Of a stretch of DNA of 23,169 nt, positions 16,285 to 23,169 are shown piece by piece. The notes under the pieces are model-generated. The model worked only from the letters and a program-made list of their open reading frames with translations, was not told the origin of the DNA and ran no database searches. Source of the stretch: Firmicutes bacterium CAG:646 (GTDB lineage: Bacteria; Bacillota; Clostridia; Lachnospirales; Lachnospiraceae); NCBI GenBank assembly GCA_000432335.1, contig HF995413.1, positions 28,863-52,031 on the forward strand, given 5' to 3'. Position 1 is the stretch's first letter. Every line of letters starts with the position of its first letter. Position numbers and translations under genes: made by a program.

Positions 16285-18117
16285 ATGGATTCCGGAAAAT
16301 GGATGCATTATATCAAAAAAATAAAACCGTATAATATACAAAAGGGGCTGCGCTATCTGAAACATTACGGTCCGAAGGAGTTCTGGATTCGCCTTTGCGA
16401 GCGCATGGAACCGGAAGAGATTCCCTATGGTCCGTGGTTTGAAAAACATCAGCCAGATGCAGAAGAACTGGAGCGTCAGAAAAAACGCCGTTTCACTTAT
16501 AGTCCTTTTATTAGTGTGGTGGTTCCGGCGTATCGGACGCCAGGAGCATTTCTCATACAGATGATAGAATCTCTGCAAAATCAGACATATACGAATTGGG
16601 AGCTTTGCATTGCCAATGCAAGTCCCGAGGAGAAAGAGATGGGGGAGATTTTAAAAAAGTATGCAGGAGAAGATTCCCGGATCAAAGTGAAAGAACTGCA
16701 GAAAAATCTGGGAATCGCGGAAAATACCAATGAAGCATTCGCCATGGCAAAGGGAGAATTTCTGGGGCTTTTGGATCATGACGATCTTCTGGCGCCGCAG
16801 GCGCTCTATCGGATGGTGGAAATGATGAACCAACATCTGGAGGGGAAAGAAAATACGCTGGTGGATGTGATTTATTCCGATGAAGATAAGGTAACGACAG
16901 ACCTTTCCGAGCATTTTCAACCTCATTTTAAACCGGATTTTAATCTGGATCTTTTGCGGTCCAATAACTATATTACCCATTTTTTTGTGGCGCGGACGGC
17001 GCTGGTTCGGCAGACGGGTGGTTTTCGCAGAGAGTATGACGGCGCGCAGGACTATGACTTTATTTTCCGGTGTGTGGAACAGGCAAAGATGATCTGCCAT
17101 ATCCCGGAAATCTTGTACCACTGGCGCACTCATAAAGCGTCTACGGCGGATAATCCTGCCAGTAAGATGTATGCTTTTGATGCGGGAAAACGTGCCATCG
17201 AGGGAAATCTTGCCCGGACGGGTGTGAAGGGGGTTGTCAGCCACACGAAAGATCTGGGATTTTATCAGGTGACATACCCGGTACAGGGGAATCCGTTGGT
17301 TTCCATCTTGATTCCCAATAAAGATCAGAAGGAAGCTTTGAAAAAATGTCTGGATTCTGTGTTTGAAAAGACAACGTATCCCAATTACGAGGTCATTATT
17401 ATAGAAAACAACAGTCAGGAAGAGGAGACTTTTGCCTATTATAAGGAACTGGAGCAGAGAGAGAATGTGAAGGTGGTTACCTGGGAGGCAGGGTTTAATT
17501 ATTCCGCTATCAATAATTTTGGAGAAACGTATGCTTCCGGGGAATATCTGCTGTTTTTGAATAATGATGTGGAAGTGATCAATCCCCGCTGGATGGAAGA
17601 AATGCTGGGGAACTGCCAGCGAAGAGAAGTGGGGATCACCGGGGCAAAGCTGTATTATCCCGATGGAACCATACAGCATGCAGGAATTATCATAGGAATT
17701 GGAGGGATTGCAGGGCACGCATTTTTGAATATGCCCGGATCCCGTACCGGTTACCTGCATAAAGCATCTCTCCAGATGGATCTCAGTGCGGTGACGGCGG
17801 CTTGTATGATGATGAAAAGAAGTGTATTTAAAGAGTTGGGTGGCTTTGAGGAAAAGCTGGCGGTGGCTTTCAATGATGTAGATCTTTGTCTGCGCACCGT
17901 ACAGGCAGGGTATCTGGTGGTATACGATCCGCAGGTGGAGCTGTATCATTATGAATCAAAATCCCGGGGGACAGAAGACAGCGAAGAGAAAATCCGCCGT
18001 TTTCAGGGAGAAATCGAATTTATGAGGACCCGCTGGATCAAACTTTTGAAAGCGGGGGATCCGTATTATAATAAAAATCTCACATTGAGTAAGTGGAATT
18101 ACTCTCTGCGGGCTTAA
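16285..18117 (+). CDS. Tandem GT2 glycosyltransferase (paralogue of 4679-7141)
   Basis: This 610-residue cytoplasmic protein has two GT2 domains. Domain 1 is about residues 74-300 (ISVVVPAYR, DHDDLL at 164-169, YSDEDK, QDYDF at 255-259). Domain 2 is about 338-560 (VSILIPNKD, NNDVE at 427-430, QHAG, AFNDVDL, YHYESKSRG). It lacks the long N-terminal accessory domain of its paralogue and instead has about 70 mostly basic residues. The start is ATG 16285 with AAGGAGGAAC upstream, 12 bases after wecE. Two catalytic domains suggest it adds two residues or an alternating disaccharide. The sugars are not determinable from sequence; the wecE neighbourhood makes an amino-sugar or rhamnose acceptor possible. 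Confidence 0.9.
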   Translation: MDSGKWMHYIKKIKPYNIQKGLRYLKHYGPKEFWIRLCERMEPEEIPYGPWFEKHQPDAEELERQKKRRFTYSPFISVVVPAYRTPGAFLIQMIESLQNQTYTNWELCIANASPEEKEMGEILKKYAGEDSRIKVKELQKNLGIAENTNEAFAMAKGEFLGLLDHDDLLAPQALYRMVEMMNQHLEGKENTLVDVIYSDEDKVTTDLSEHFQPHFKPDFNLDLLRSNNYITHFFVARTALVRQTGGFRREYDGAQDYDFIFRCVEQAKMICHIPEILYHWRTHKASTADNPASKMYAFDAGKRAIEGNLARTGVKGVVSHTKDLGFYQVTYPVQGNPLVSILIPNKDQKEALKKCLDSVFEKTTYPNYEVIIIENNSQEEETFAYYKELEQRENVKVVTWEAGFNYSAINNFGETYASGEYLLFLNNDVEVINPRWMEEMLGNCQRREVGITGAKLYYPDGTIQHAGIIIGIGGIAGHAFLNMPGSRTGYLHKASLQMDLSAVTAACMMMKRSVFKELGGFEEKLAVAFNDVDLCLRTVQAGYLVVYDPQVELYHYESKSRGTEDSEEKIRRFQGEIEFMRTRWIKLLKAGDPYYNKNLTLSKWNYSLRA

Positions 18118-18132
18118 GAGATAGGAGCGATT

Positions 18133-19101
18133 ATGCAGAAGAAAGACTGTATGGTTTCTGTGGTCATTCCGAATTATAATGGAATGCAGTACATAGAAAG
18201 ATGTCTGGAAAGCTTAAAAAGGCAGAGGTTTCAGGAGTTTGAAACGATTTTTGTGGATAACGGTTCGGAAGATGGAAGTGTGGCTTATGTCAGGGAGCGA
18301 TTTCCCTGGGTGCGGCTGATCTGTCTTGCGGAGAATACGGGATTTTGCGGAGCTGTCAATGTGGGAATCCGGGAGTCCCGGGGGGAATATGTGGTGCTTT
18401 TGAATAACGATACGGAGGCGGAAGCAGAATTTCTTAAGGCGTTGTATGACGGAATCCGGGCGAAGGAAAATGCTTTTTCCTGCGCGGCTTTGATGCTTCA
18501 GTTTCAGGAGCGGGAGTTGGTGGATGACGCCGGAAACTTTTATAATGCTCTGGGATGGGCGTTTGCTCGGGGAAAAGGGAAGTCGGAGGAAAGGTATCAG
18601 AAAGAATTCCGGATTTTTTCTTCCTGTGGAGGCGCGGCAATCTATCGGAAGAAACTGGTGGAAGAGCTGGGATATTTTGATGAGGAGCATTTTGCTTATT
18701 TGGAAGATACGGATTTGGGCTATCGGGCGCAGATTTGTGGGTATGAAAACTGGTATCTTCCAGAGGCTAGGGTATATCATGTGGGAAGCGGAACCTCCGG
18801 TTCCCGATACAATCAGTTTAAGATTCGCTATTCTTCCAGAAATAATATCTATATGATCTATAAAAATATGCCGCTGGCACAGCTTTTCTTAAATCTCCCC
18901 TTTTTGGTAGTGGGATTTGGTGTGAAACTGCTGTTTTTTACTGTTAAAGGTTATGGGAGAGAATACGCGGCAGGTATCAAAAATGGTTTCGCCCTTAGCA
19001 GGAAAGGGAAAAAATACCCGTTTCATTGGAAAAACATTGGAAATTACTGCCGGATTCAGGGGCAGCTTTGGTGGAATATCCTGCGCCGTATTTGCGGCTG
19101 A
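18133..19101 (+). CDS. GT2 glycosyltransferase, WbbL/rhamnosyltransferase-like
   Basis: This 322-residue single-domain GT2 protein shows VSVVIPNYNG (8-17), FVDNGSEDGS, ENTGFCGAVNVG, LLNNDTE (89-95) and the C-terminal acidic motif AYLEDTDLGYR, the pattern of WbbL-type rhamnosyltransferases. A hydrophobic stretch near 255-277 may associate it with the membrane. It starts at ATG 18133, 16 bases after the upstream stop, with TAGGAG. It is the last gene of the second plus-strand operon; no terminator follows before the next promoter at 19114. Rhamnosyl transfer is the family's common activity, but the exact donor and linkage are inferred only. Confidence 0.88.
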   Translation: MQKKDCMVSVVIPNYNGMQYIERCLESLKRQRFQEFETIFVDNGSEDGSVAYVRERFPWVRLICLAENTGFCGAVNVGIRESRGEYVVLLNNDTEAEAEFLKALYDGIRAKENAFSCAALMLQFQERELVDDAGNFYNALGWAFARGKGKSEERYQKEFRIFSSCGGAAIYRKKLVEELGYFDEEHFAYLEDTDLGYRAQICGYENWYLPEARVYHVGSGTSGSRYNQFKIRYSSRNNIYMIYKNMPLAQLFLNLPFLVVGFGVKLLFFTVKGYGREYAAGIKNGFALSRKGKKYPFHWKNIGNYCRIQGQLWWNILRRICG

Positions 19102-19113
19102 AGGGGTTCTTTA

Positions 19114-19142
19114 TTTACAGAGGGGTTAAAATGTAATATAAT
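19114..19142 (+). promoter_or_regulatory. Sigma-A-type promoter of the phosphotransferase operon
   Basis: TTTACA (19114-19119) and TATAAT (19137-19142) are separated by exactly 17 bases. Transcription should begin near 19149, giving an unusually long leader of about 235 bases before the start codon at 19386. Confidence 0.8.
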
Positions 19143-19144
19143 AA

Positions 19145-19319
19145 GATGCCAGGGTCAAAAGGGCATATGCCCCGCGATATCCGAATTTGGGGCAGAATTG
19201 TGAGAGTGCGCAGCACGAAACAATTCGTCAGGCATCATTTATAATATTGCAATAGGAAATAATATTGTAAGGAAACCTTAAAAGAAGTCAGAAAATATTA
19301 TATTGCCCTTTTGGGGCAA
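19145..19319 (+). promoter_or_regulatory. Structured 5' leader with competing hairpins
   Basis: The leader contains TGCCCC (19168-19173) facing GGGGCA (19189-19194), a 6-bp hairpin. Its arms are echoed downstream by TTGCCC-TTTTG-GGGCAA (19303-19319). TTTGGGGCA occurs at both 19186-19194 and 19310-19318, and AAAAGGGCA (19157-19165) is a perfect 9-base complement of 19304-19312, so mutually exclusive pairings are possible. GGGCATATGCCC (19161-19172) is itself a palindrome. GATGCC (19145-19150) could close the domain with GGCATC (19231-19236), although the predicted start site cuts into the first arm. No T-tract follows the last hairpin, so it is not a simple terminator. The rest of the gap, 19320-19385, is AT-rich and carries only the ribosome site. 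Riboswitch-like behaviour is inference. Confidence 0.5.
19195..19236 (+). promoter_or_regulatory. Conserved leader hairpin, copy 1
   Basis: GAATTGT (19195-19201) pairs with ACAATTC (19220-19226). Inside it, GTGC (19206-19209) pairs with GCAC (19213-19216) around a GCA loop. Between the stems is an asymmetric internal loop, GAGA opposite GAA, able to form tandem sheared G-A pairs as in a kink-turn. GTCAGGC follows directly. The same plan recurs at 23011-23050 with compensatory changes, which supports a conserved RNA structure. Candidate roles are binding of a LoaP/NusG-type antiterminator or another RNA-binding regulator. Confidence 0.65.
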
Positions 19320-19385
19320 CTGATGTATAGTAAAAAGAAAGTAAAAGAACTACGAAATAACGAAAATAAGATAAGGTGAAGAGTA

Positions 19386-20792
19386 TTGATAAAAGATAAT
19401 CAAAGATACTTTAACCGGATGCATGTGGTGATCGATGGACTGGTGATTGCCGGATCCTATTGGCTGGCATGGGTGCTGAAGTTTATCGGTCCATTCGCAG
19501 AAGGATCCGTACGGTCTTTATCATGGAAATGGTATATGGCTGTGATGGTTCCCGTCATTCCTCTTTATCTGATCCTGTATTATGCCTTTAATCTGTATAC
19601 CCCGAAGCGGGTGCAGGGGCGTCGGCTGGAATTTTCCAATATTGTAAAAGCGAATACAGTAGGTATGCTGATCGTGATCAGCTGTATTTACGTGCTTTTG
19701 AAGGAAAATAACTTTTCCCGTGAGATGCTGTTTTATTTCTTCTGTCTGAATACGTGTCTGGAAGAGATGGTTCGCATCGGTATCCGGCGTATTTTGCGAA
19801 AAATCAGGAAAAAAGGTCTGAATCAGAAGCATATTCTTCTCGTGGGGTACAGTCGTGCGGCAGAAGAGTATATTGACAGGATCTTGCAGAATCCCCAGTG
19901 GGGGTATCATGTGAGAGGGATTTTGGATGACAACGTGGAGGCAGGTACCACATACAAAGGGATTAAAGTGTTAGGGCAGATTGAGAATCTCATGGTGATC
20001 CTGCCGGAAAACCAGTTAGATGAGATTGCTATTACCCTTGGTTTAAGCGAGTATTATCGTCTGGAAGAAATTGTGGCGCTCTGTGAAAAATCAGGAGTTC
20101 ACACCAAATTTATTCCGGATTACAATAATATAATTCCCACAAAACCCTATACAGAGGATTTGTTGGGACTTCCGGTGATCAATATCCGGTATGTTCCTCT
20201 GACGAATACCTTTAACGCCGTGGTCAAACGGCTGATGGATATCGCAGGGGCGCTGGTGGCGCTGGTGCTGTTTTCTCCGATTATGCTGTTGGCTTGTATT
20301 CTGATCAAGCTGACCTCTCCGGGACCGCTGATCTACAAACAGGAGCGGGTAGGGCTGCATAACCGTACTTTTATGATGTACAAGTTCCGTTCCATGGAAG
20401 TGCAGCAGAAAGAAAAAGAGAAAAAAGCCTGGACAGTAAAAAACGATCCCCGGGTTACGGGAATCGGCAAGCTGATGCGAAAAACGAGTATTGATGAACT
20501 TCCTCAGTTATTTAATATTTTGAAAGGGGATATGAGTCTGGTAGGACCAAGACCGGAGCGTCCCTTTTTTGTGGAGAAGTTTCGGGAGGAAATCCCCCGT
20601 TATATGGTGAAGCATCAGGTGAGACCGGGGCTGACAGGATGGGCGCAGGTGAATGGTTACCGGGGTGACACTTCTATCAGAAAGAGAATCGAATATGACT
20701 TGTATTATATTGAAAACTGGAGTGTGGGACTGGATATTAAGATTCTGGTTATGACCTTTTTTAAAGGTTTTGTAAACAAAAATGCGTACTAA
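19386..20792 (+). CDS. Polyprenyl-phosphate sugar phosphotransferase (WcaJ/WbaP-like initiating enzyme)
   Basis: This 468-residue protein starts polymer synthesis by moving a sugar-1-phosphate from a nucleotide sugar to undecaprenyl phosphate. It has N-terminal hydrophobic helices (about 13-32, 49-70, 90-106, 112-125), a Rossmann-like CoA-binding-type domain (HILLVGYSRAAEEY, 149-162) and a C-terminal catalytic domain from about 275. That domain begins with the membrane-inserted helix near 283-305 and shows KLTSPGPLIYKQERVG, MYKFRSM, the SIDELPQLFN dyad (D370, E371), VGPRPERP and RPGLTGWAQVNG. The start is TTG 19386 with AAGGTGAAG upstream; no better ATG with a ribosome site is seen. It is the first gene after the long leader, the usual position of a rate-setting enzyme under leader control. 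Sugar specificity (Glc, Gal or other) is not decided. Confidence 0.95.
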   Translation: MIKDNQRYFNRMHVVIDGLVIAGSYWLAWVLKFIGPFAEGSVRSLSWKWYMAVMVPVIPLYLILYYAFNLYTPKRVQGRRLEFSNIVKANTVGMLIVISCIYVLLKENNFSREMLFYFFCLNTCLEEMVRIGIRRILRKIRKKGLNQKHILLVGYSRAAEEYIDRILQNPQWGYHVRGILDDNVEAGTTYKGIKVLGQIENLMVILPENQLDEIAITLGLSEYYRLEEIVALCEKSGVHTKFIPDYNNIIPTKPYTEDLLGLPVINIRYVPLTNTFNAVVKRLMDIAGALVALVLFSPIMLLACILIKLTSPGPLIYKQERVGLHNRTFMMYKFRSMEVQQKEKEKKAWTVKNDPRVTGIGKLMRKTSIDELPQLFNILKGDMSLVGPRPERPFFVEKFREEIPRYMVKHQVRPGLTGWAQVNGYRGDTSIRKRIEYDLYYIENWSVGLDIKILVMTFFKGFVNKNAY

Positions 20793-20810
20793 AGAACAAG
20801 GGAGAAAAGT

Positions 20811-21971
20811 ATGTCAGAAAAAAGAAATCTAACCAAGAAACAGTTGAAACTTCGCAGAAAACGTCGCAGGAGACGGATTATTTTCGGACTGGAAATCGTA
20901 ATCCTGCTGGTATTGGTGGCTGGTTTGTTTATTTTTGCTAAGATGGGAAAGATGAACTTTGAAGAACTGAACTTTGACAATATCGGGATCAATACGGGAA
21001 TCAAAGAAAATAAGGTTATGCAGGGCTATACTACCATCGGACTGATCGGTGTGGATATCAGTAACGGCGGAAGTCTGGAACAGAGCAACAGCGATACGAT
21101 GATTATTGCCAGTATCAATAATGATACGAAGAAGGTAAAACTGGCGTCTGTTTACCGTGATACGTATATGCGGATAGGTGAAGATGAAGATGGCAACGGG
21201 ATTTACCGCAAGGCCAACGAGGCCTATATGCGGGGCGGCTATGAGCAGTTTATTAATATGATCAATACCAATCTGGATCTGAATATGACGGCCTGTGTCA
21301 GCGTGGACTTTACGGCGGTGGCTACTGTAGTGGATCTTCTGGGCGGCGTAGATGTAGAACTGAAAGAAGAGGAAATTGAGCATTTGAATAATTATTGTGT
21401 GGGTACAGCAGAGTATACACATATGGATTACGAGCCATTGGAAAAGGTGGCGGGGGTTCATCACTTAAACGGCGTACAGGCAGTTGCTTATGCCCGTATT
21501 CGTTATACGGCGGGGAATGATTTCCGTCGTGCAGCCCGCCAGAGAGAGCTGATCTATAAGATCGTGGAGAAAGCGAAGAGCGCAGATTTGGCTACGCTGA
21601 ATAAGATATTGGATGAAGTGTTCCCTATGATCAAAACGACACTTTCCAAGACGGAGATCCTTTCTATGGGAATGAGTATGCTGTCCTATGATATCGAGGA
21701 TCAGACGGGTTTCCCCTTCGATCATCTGTATGGAGAAAATGTAAAGCAGGCTCTGGACGGATATGACTGTGTTGTTCCGGTAACGCTGGAATCCAATGTA
21801 ATAAAGCTTCACGAGTTCCTCTATCCGGAAGACGATTACGTTCCTTCTGAGGAAGTGAAAGCGTACAGTCAGCATATTGTGGAGAAGAGCGGATTTGGCG
21901 ATGCTTCCCGTCTGGAACATTCGGAAGATGGTTCTATGGCGGCATATCGAGAAGCGGATACAGAATCATAG
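20811..21971 (+). CDS. LytR-CpsA-Psr (LCP) family glycopolymer-peptidoglycan ligase
   Basis: LCP enzymes transfer lipid-linked wall polymers onto peptidoglycan outside the cell. This 386-residue protein has a very basic cytoplasmic N-terminus (residues 10-22), one TM helix (about 24-43) and an extracellular LCP domain from about 75. Key motifs are IGLIGVD (76-82), SDTMI (D95), SVYRDTY (R116), YRKANEAYMRGG (132-143), VDLLGGVDV and HHLNGVQAVAYARIRYTAGNDFRRAARQR (217-245) with the phosphate-binding arginines. It starts at ATG 20811 with GGGAG upstream, 18 bases after the phosphotransferase gene. It is followed at once by an intrinsic terminator. The pairing with the initiating enzyme indicates the polymer is wall-anchored rather than released. 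Confidence 0.96.
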   Translation: MSEKRNLTKKQLKLRRKRRRRRIIFGLEIVILLVLVAGLFIFAKMGKMNFEELNFDNIGINTGIKENKVMQGYTTIGLIGVDISNGGSLEQSNSDTMIIASINNDTKKVKLASVYRDTYMRIGEDEDGNGIYRKANEAYMRGGYEQFINMINTNLDLNMTACVSVDFTAVATVVDLLGGVDVELKEEEIEHLNNYCVGTAEYTHMDYEPLEKVAGVHHLNGVQAVAYARIRYTAGNDFRRAARQRELIYKIVEKAKSADLATLNKILDEVFPMIKTTLSKTEILSMGMSMLSYDIEDQTGFPFDHLYGENVKQALDGYDCVVPVTLESNVIKLHEFLYPEDDYVPSEEVKAYSQHIVEKSGFGDASRLEHSEDGSMAAYREADTES

Positions 21972-21980
21972 AGCATTCAG

Positions 21981-22021
21981 ACCGTCGTGCTATTCGAGAA
22001 AGAGTAGTGCGGCGGTTTTTT
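21981..22021 (+). terminator. Intrinsic terminator inside the operon
   Basis: A 15-bp stem pairs 21981-21995 with 22002-22016 around a GAGAAA loop; every position pairs in RNA, four of them as G-U wobbles. It is followed by TTTTTT ending at 22021, so it should stop transcription after the LCP gene. The next gene starts only 19 bases later on the same strand with no obvious promoter between, so this is probably a polarity control or antitermination point. Confidence 0.88.
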
Positions 22022-22039
22022 CATGAGAAGGGAGAAAGG

Positions 22040-22969
22040 ATGAAGAAAACGGTAGATTTGATCGTGCCGGTGTACCGACCGGATCAGAAGTGGAAACTGC
22101 TGATCGAGGGGATCAAGAAACAGACGTATCCGGTGCAGAGGATTCTGGTGATGAATACCGGGAAGGAAAACTGGAAGACGGAATATGAACAGTGGTGTGG
22201 GAACATGGAGGTGCACCATGTGAAACAGGAATCGTATGATCACGGAGAAACCAGAGATCAGGCGGCAAGGCTGTCCCAGGCGGATTATCTGTTATTTATG
22301 ACCCAGGATGCCGTTCCCGCCGATGAAAAGCTGGTAGAGGAATTGGTAAAAGCTTTAGAACAGGGGCGGGATATCAAGGCAGCTTATGCCCGACAGCTGC
22401 CCGCGGAGGACTGCCGCCTGATGGAGCGATTTACCAGAAGCTTTAATTATCCGGAGGAGAGCCGTATAAAACGCAAAGCCGATCTGAAAACACTGGGAAT
22501 CAAGACGTATTTTTGTTCCAATGTGTGCGCAATGTATGAGCGTGAGACGTATCTGGAAATGGGAGGTTTTGTAAAAAAGACGATTTTCAACGAGGATATG
22601 ATCTTTGCAGGCAGCCTGATACAGGCGGGAGGGGCGGTGGCTTACGCAGCGGAGGCGAAAGTGATACATTCCCACAATTATTCTGCCCTGCAGCAGTTTC
22701 ACCGAAACTTTGATCTGGCGGTGTCTCAGGCAGATCATCCGGAAATATTTTCCGGTGTTCGATCAGAGGGAGAGGGAATCCGCCTGGTAAAAGAGACAGC
22801 TTCCTGGCTGTGCAGACAGGGAAAACCATGGCTGGTATTTTCTCTGGTGTGGAACAGCGGATGGAAATATCTGGGCTATCTGCTGGGAAAAAGATACCGG
22901 AGTCTTCCGAGATGGATGATTCGCCAGTGCACGTCTCAGAAATCATACTGGGAAGAGAAAAAAGAATAA
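22040..22969 (+). CDS. GT2 glycosyltransferase, rhamnosyltransferase-like
   Basis: This 309-residue GT2 protein has VDLIVPVYRPD (5-15), the YDHGETRDQAA segment (66-76), FMTQDAVPAD (86-95, with D90 as the metal-binding residue), FNYPEESR, and a distal FNEDMIFA with an acidic pair at 185-186. The HGxTR and QDAxP motifs with GGF and HSHNY near the end are the pattern of Gram-positive rhamnosyltransferases. ATG 22040 is chosen because GGGAGAAAGG lies just upstream. The longer GTG at 22007 falls inside the terminator hairpin. It lies right after an intrinsic terminator, so its expression should depend on read-through. Rhamnose transfer is likely from the family, not proven. Confidence 0.87.
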   Translation: MKKTVDLIVPVYRPDQKWKLLIEGIKKQTYPVQRILVMNTGKENWKTEYEQWCGNMEVHHVKQESYDHGETRDQAARLSQADYLLFMTQDAVPADEKLVEELVKALEQGRDIKAAYARQLPAEDCRLMERFTRSFNYPEESRIKRKADLKTLGIKTYFCSNVCAMYERETYLEMGGFVKKTIFNEDMIFAGSLIQAGGAVAYAAEAKVIHSHNYSALQQFHRNFDLAVSQADHPEIFSGVRSEGEGIRLVKETASWLCRQGKPWLVFSLVWNSGWKYLGYLLGKRYRSLPRWMIRQCTSQKSYWEEKKE

Positions 22970-22980
22970 ATTTCACATTT

Positions 22981-23011
22981 TTGACACATTTATCTTTTAA
23001 AATGGTATTAA
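22981..23011 (+). promoter_or_regulatory. Possible promoter before the last gene
   Basis: A perfect TTGACA (22981-22986) is followed by TATTAA at 23006-23011, a 19-base spacer that is longer than ideal but preceded by TGG, as in an extended -10. It leads straight into the second copy of the leader hairpin. If this -10 is correct, the outer stem of that hairpin would be only partly transcribed. Confidence 0.5.
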
Positions 23012-23050
23012 AATTGCGAGAGCGCATAGCGCGAAACAATTTGTCAGGTA
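23011..23050 (+). promoter_or_regulatory. Conserved leader hairpin, copy 2
   Basis: AAATTG (23011-23016) pairs with CAATTT (23037-23042). GCGC (23022-23025) pairs with GCGC (23029-23032) around an ATA loop. The internal loop again has GAGA opposite GAA, and GTCAGGT follows. Compared with copy 1, the second inner pair changes T-A to C-G and the first outer pair G-C to A-T, both compensatory. It sits about 43 bases before the next start codon. Confidence 0.6.
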
Positions 23051-23092
23051 TTTTGAAATGTAAAATCGTATATAGAAGAGAGGAATCGATTT

Positions 23093-23169
23093 ATGGGAAA
23101 TGAGTGGGATCTGAACAAAGAAGAGAAGGAAGGAATGGGAGAGGCAGTTTCTTCAGAAAAGCCAGTAGC
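23093..23169 (+). CDS. Start of an unidentified gene (3' end outside window)
   Basis: An open frame begins at ATG 23093, preceded by AGAGGAA at a normal distance, and runs to the window end. The visible 25 residues begin MGNEWDLNKEEKEGMGEA and are hydrophilic and acidic, with no signal peptide or TM helix yet. This is too short to identify. The leader hairpin copy upstream suggests it heads another operon of the same regulon, possibly a further polysaccharide gene. Confidence 0.55.
   Translation, partial: MGNEWDLNKEEKEGMGEAVSSEKPV

Noticed and set aside
19240..19245. Second TATAAT in the leader as a promoter
   Set aside because: No acceptable -35 box 16-18 bases upstream and no TG extension. 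The TTTACA-17-TATAAT pair at 19114-19142 is far better.
19303..19319. TTGCCC/GGGCAA hairpin as a terminator
   Set aside because: No T-tract follows on the plus strand. It is kept only as part of the structured leader.
22007..22039. GTG start for the last GT2 gene
   Set aside because: It falls in the right arm of the intrinsic terminator. ATG 22040 has its own ribosome site.
1..23169. Insertion sequences, CRISPR arrays, tRNA or rRNA genes
   Set aside because: No transposase-like protein, no regularly spaced repeats, and no tRNA or rRNA sequence pattern was seen.

Overview
The window is a cell-wall or capsular polysaccharide assembly locus from a low-to-moderate GC Gram-positive bacterium. 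Several things suggest a gut Lachnospiraceae-type Clostridium relative: strong AGGAG-type ribosome binding sites, frequent GTG/TTG starts, an LCP-family attachment enzyme, an S11 D-Ala-D-Ala carboxypeptidase, and giant multidomain glycosyltransferases. The genus cannot be read from the sequence. There are no rRNA or tRNA genes, insertion sequences or CRISPR arrays.

Layout. (1) Bases 1-9500, plus strand: the 3' part of a giant protein (kinase-like lobe, coiled coil, GT2 and two GT4-like modules), a large tandem-GT2 protein, dTDP-4-dehydrorhamnose reductase (rfbD), and a GT-C/DUF2142-like membrane glycosyltransferase. (2) Bases 9501-9741: convergent intergenic region with a strong hairpin terminator. 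(3) Bases 9742-12970, minus strand: an ATP-grasp ligase, an atypical DegT-like PLP enzyme and a DPM1/ArnC-like polyprenyl-phosphate glycosyltransferase. (4) Bases 12971-13127: back-to-back divergent promoters whose -35 boxes lie in the two arms of one palindrome. (5) Bases 13128-19101, plus strand: two SMR/ArnE-ArnF-like half-transporters, a D-Ala-D-Ala carboxypeptidase, wecE (dTDP-Fuc4N transaminase), a second tandem GT2 and a WbbL-like GT2. (6) Bases 19102-19385: a promoter and a long structured leader. (7) Bases 19386-22969, plus strand: an initiating polyprenyl-phosphate sugar phosphotransferase, an LCP ligase, an internal intrinsic terminator and a rhamnosyltransferase-like GT2. (8) From base 22970: a second promoter-like region with a second copy of the leader hairpin, then the start of another gene at 23093.

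Working model (inference). The phosphotransferase starts a lipid-linked repeat or chain, the GT2/GT4 enzymes extend a rhamnose-containing polymer, and LCP attaches it to peptidoglycan. The central block carries every role of an Arn-type pathway: a sugar aminotransferase (WecE), a Und-P glycosyltransferase (ArnC-like), a paired SMR flippase (ArnE/F-like) and a GT-C transferase (ArnT-like). It may therefore decorate the polymer outside the cell with a 4-amino sugar, possibly further modified by the ATP-grasp enzyme. The two leader copies share a hairpin with compensatory base changes. One of them precedes an operon with an internal terminator, which suggests RNA-directed processive antitermination (LoaP/NusG-type) as a testable regulatory system.
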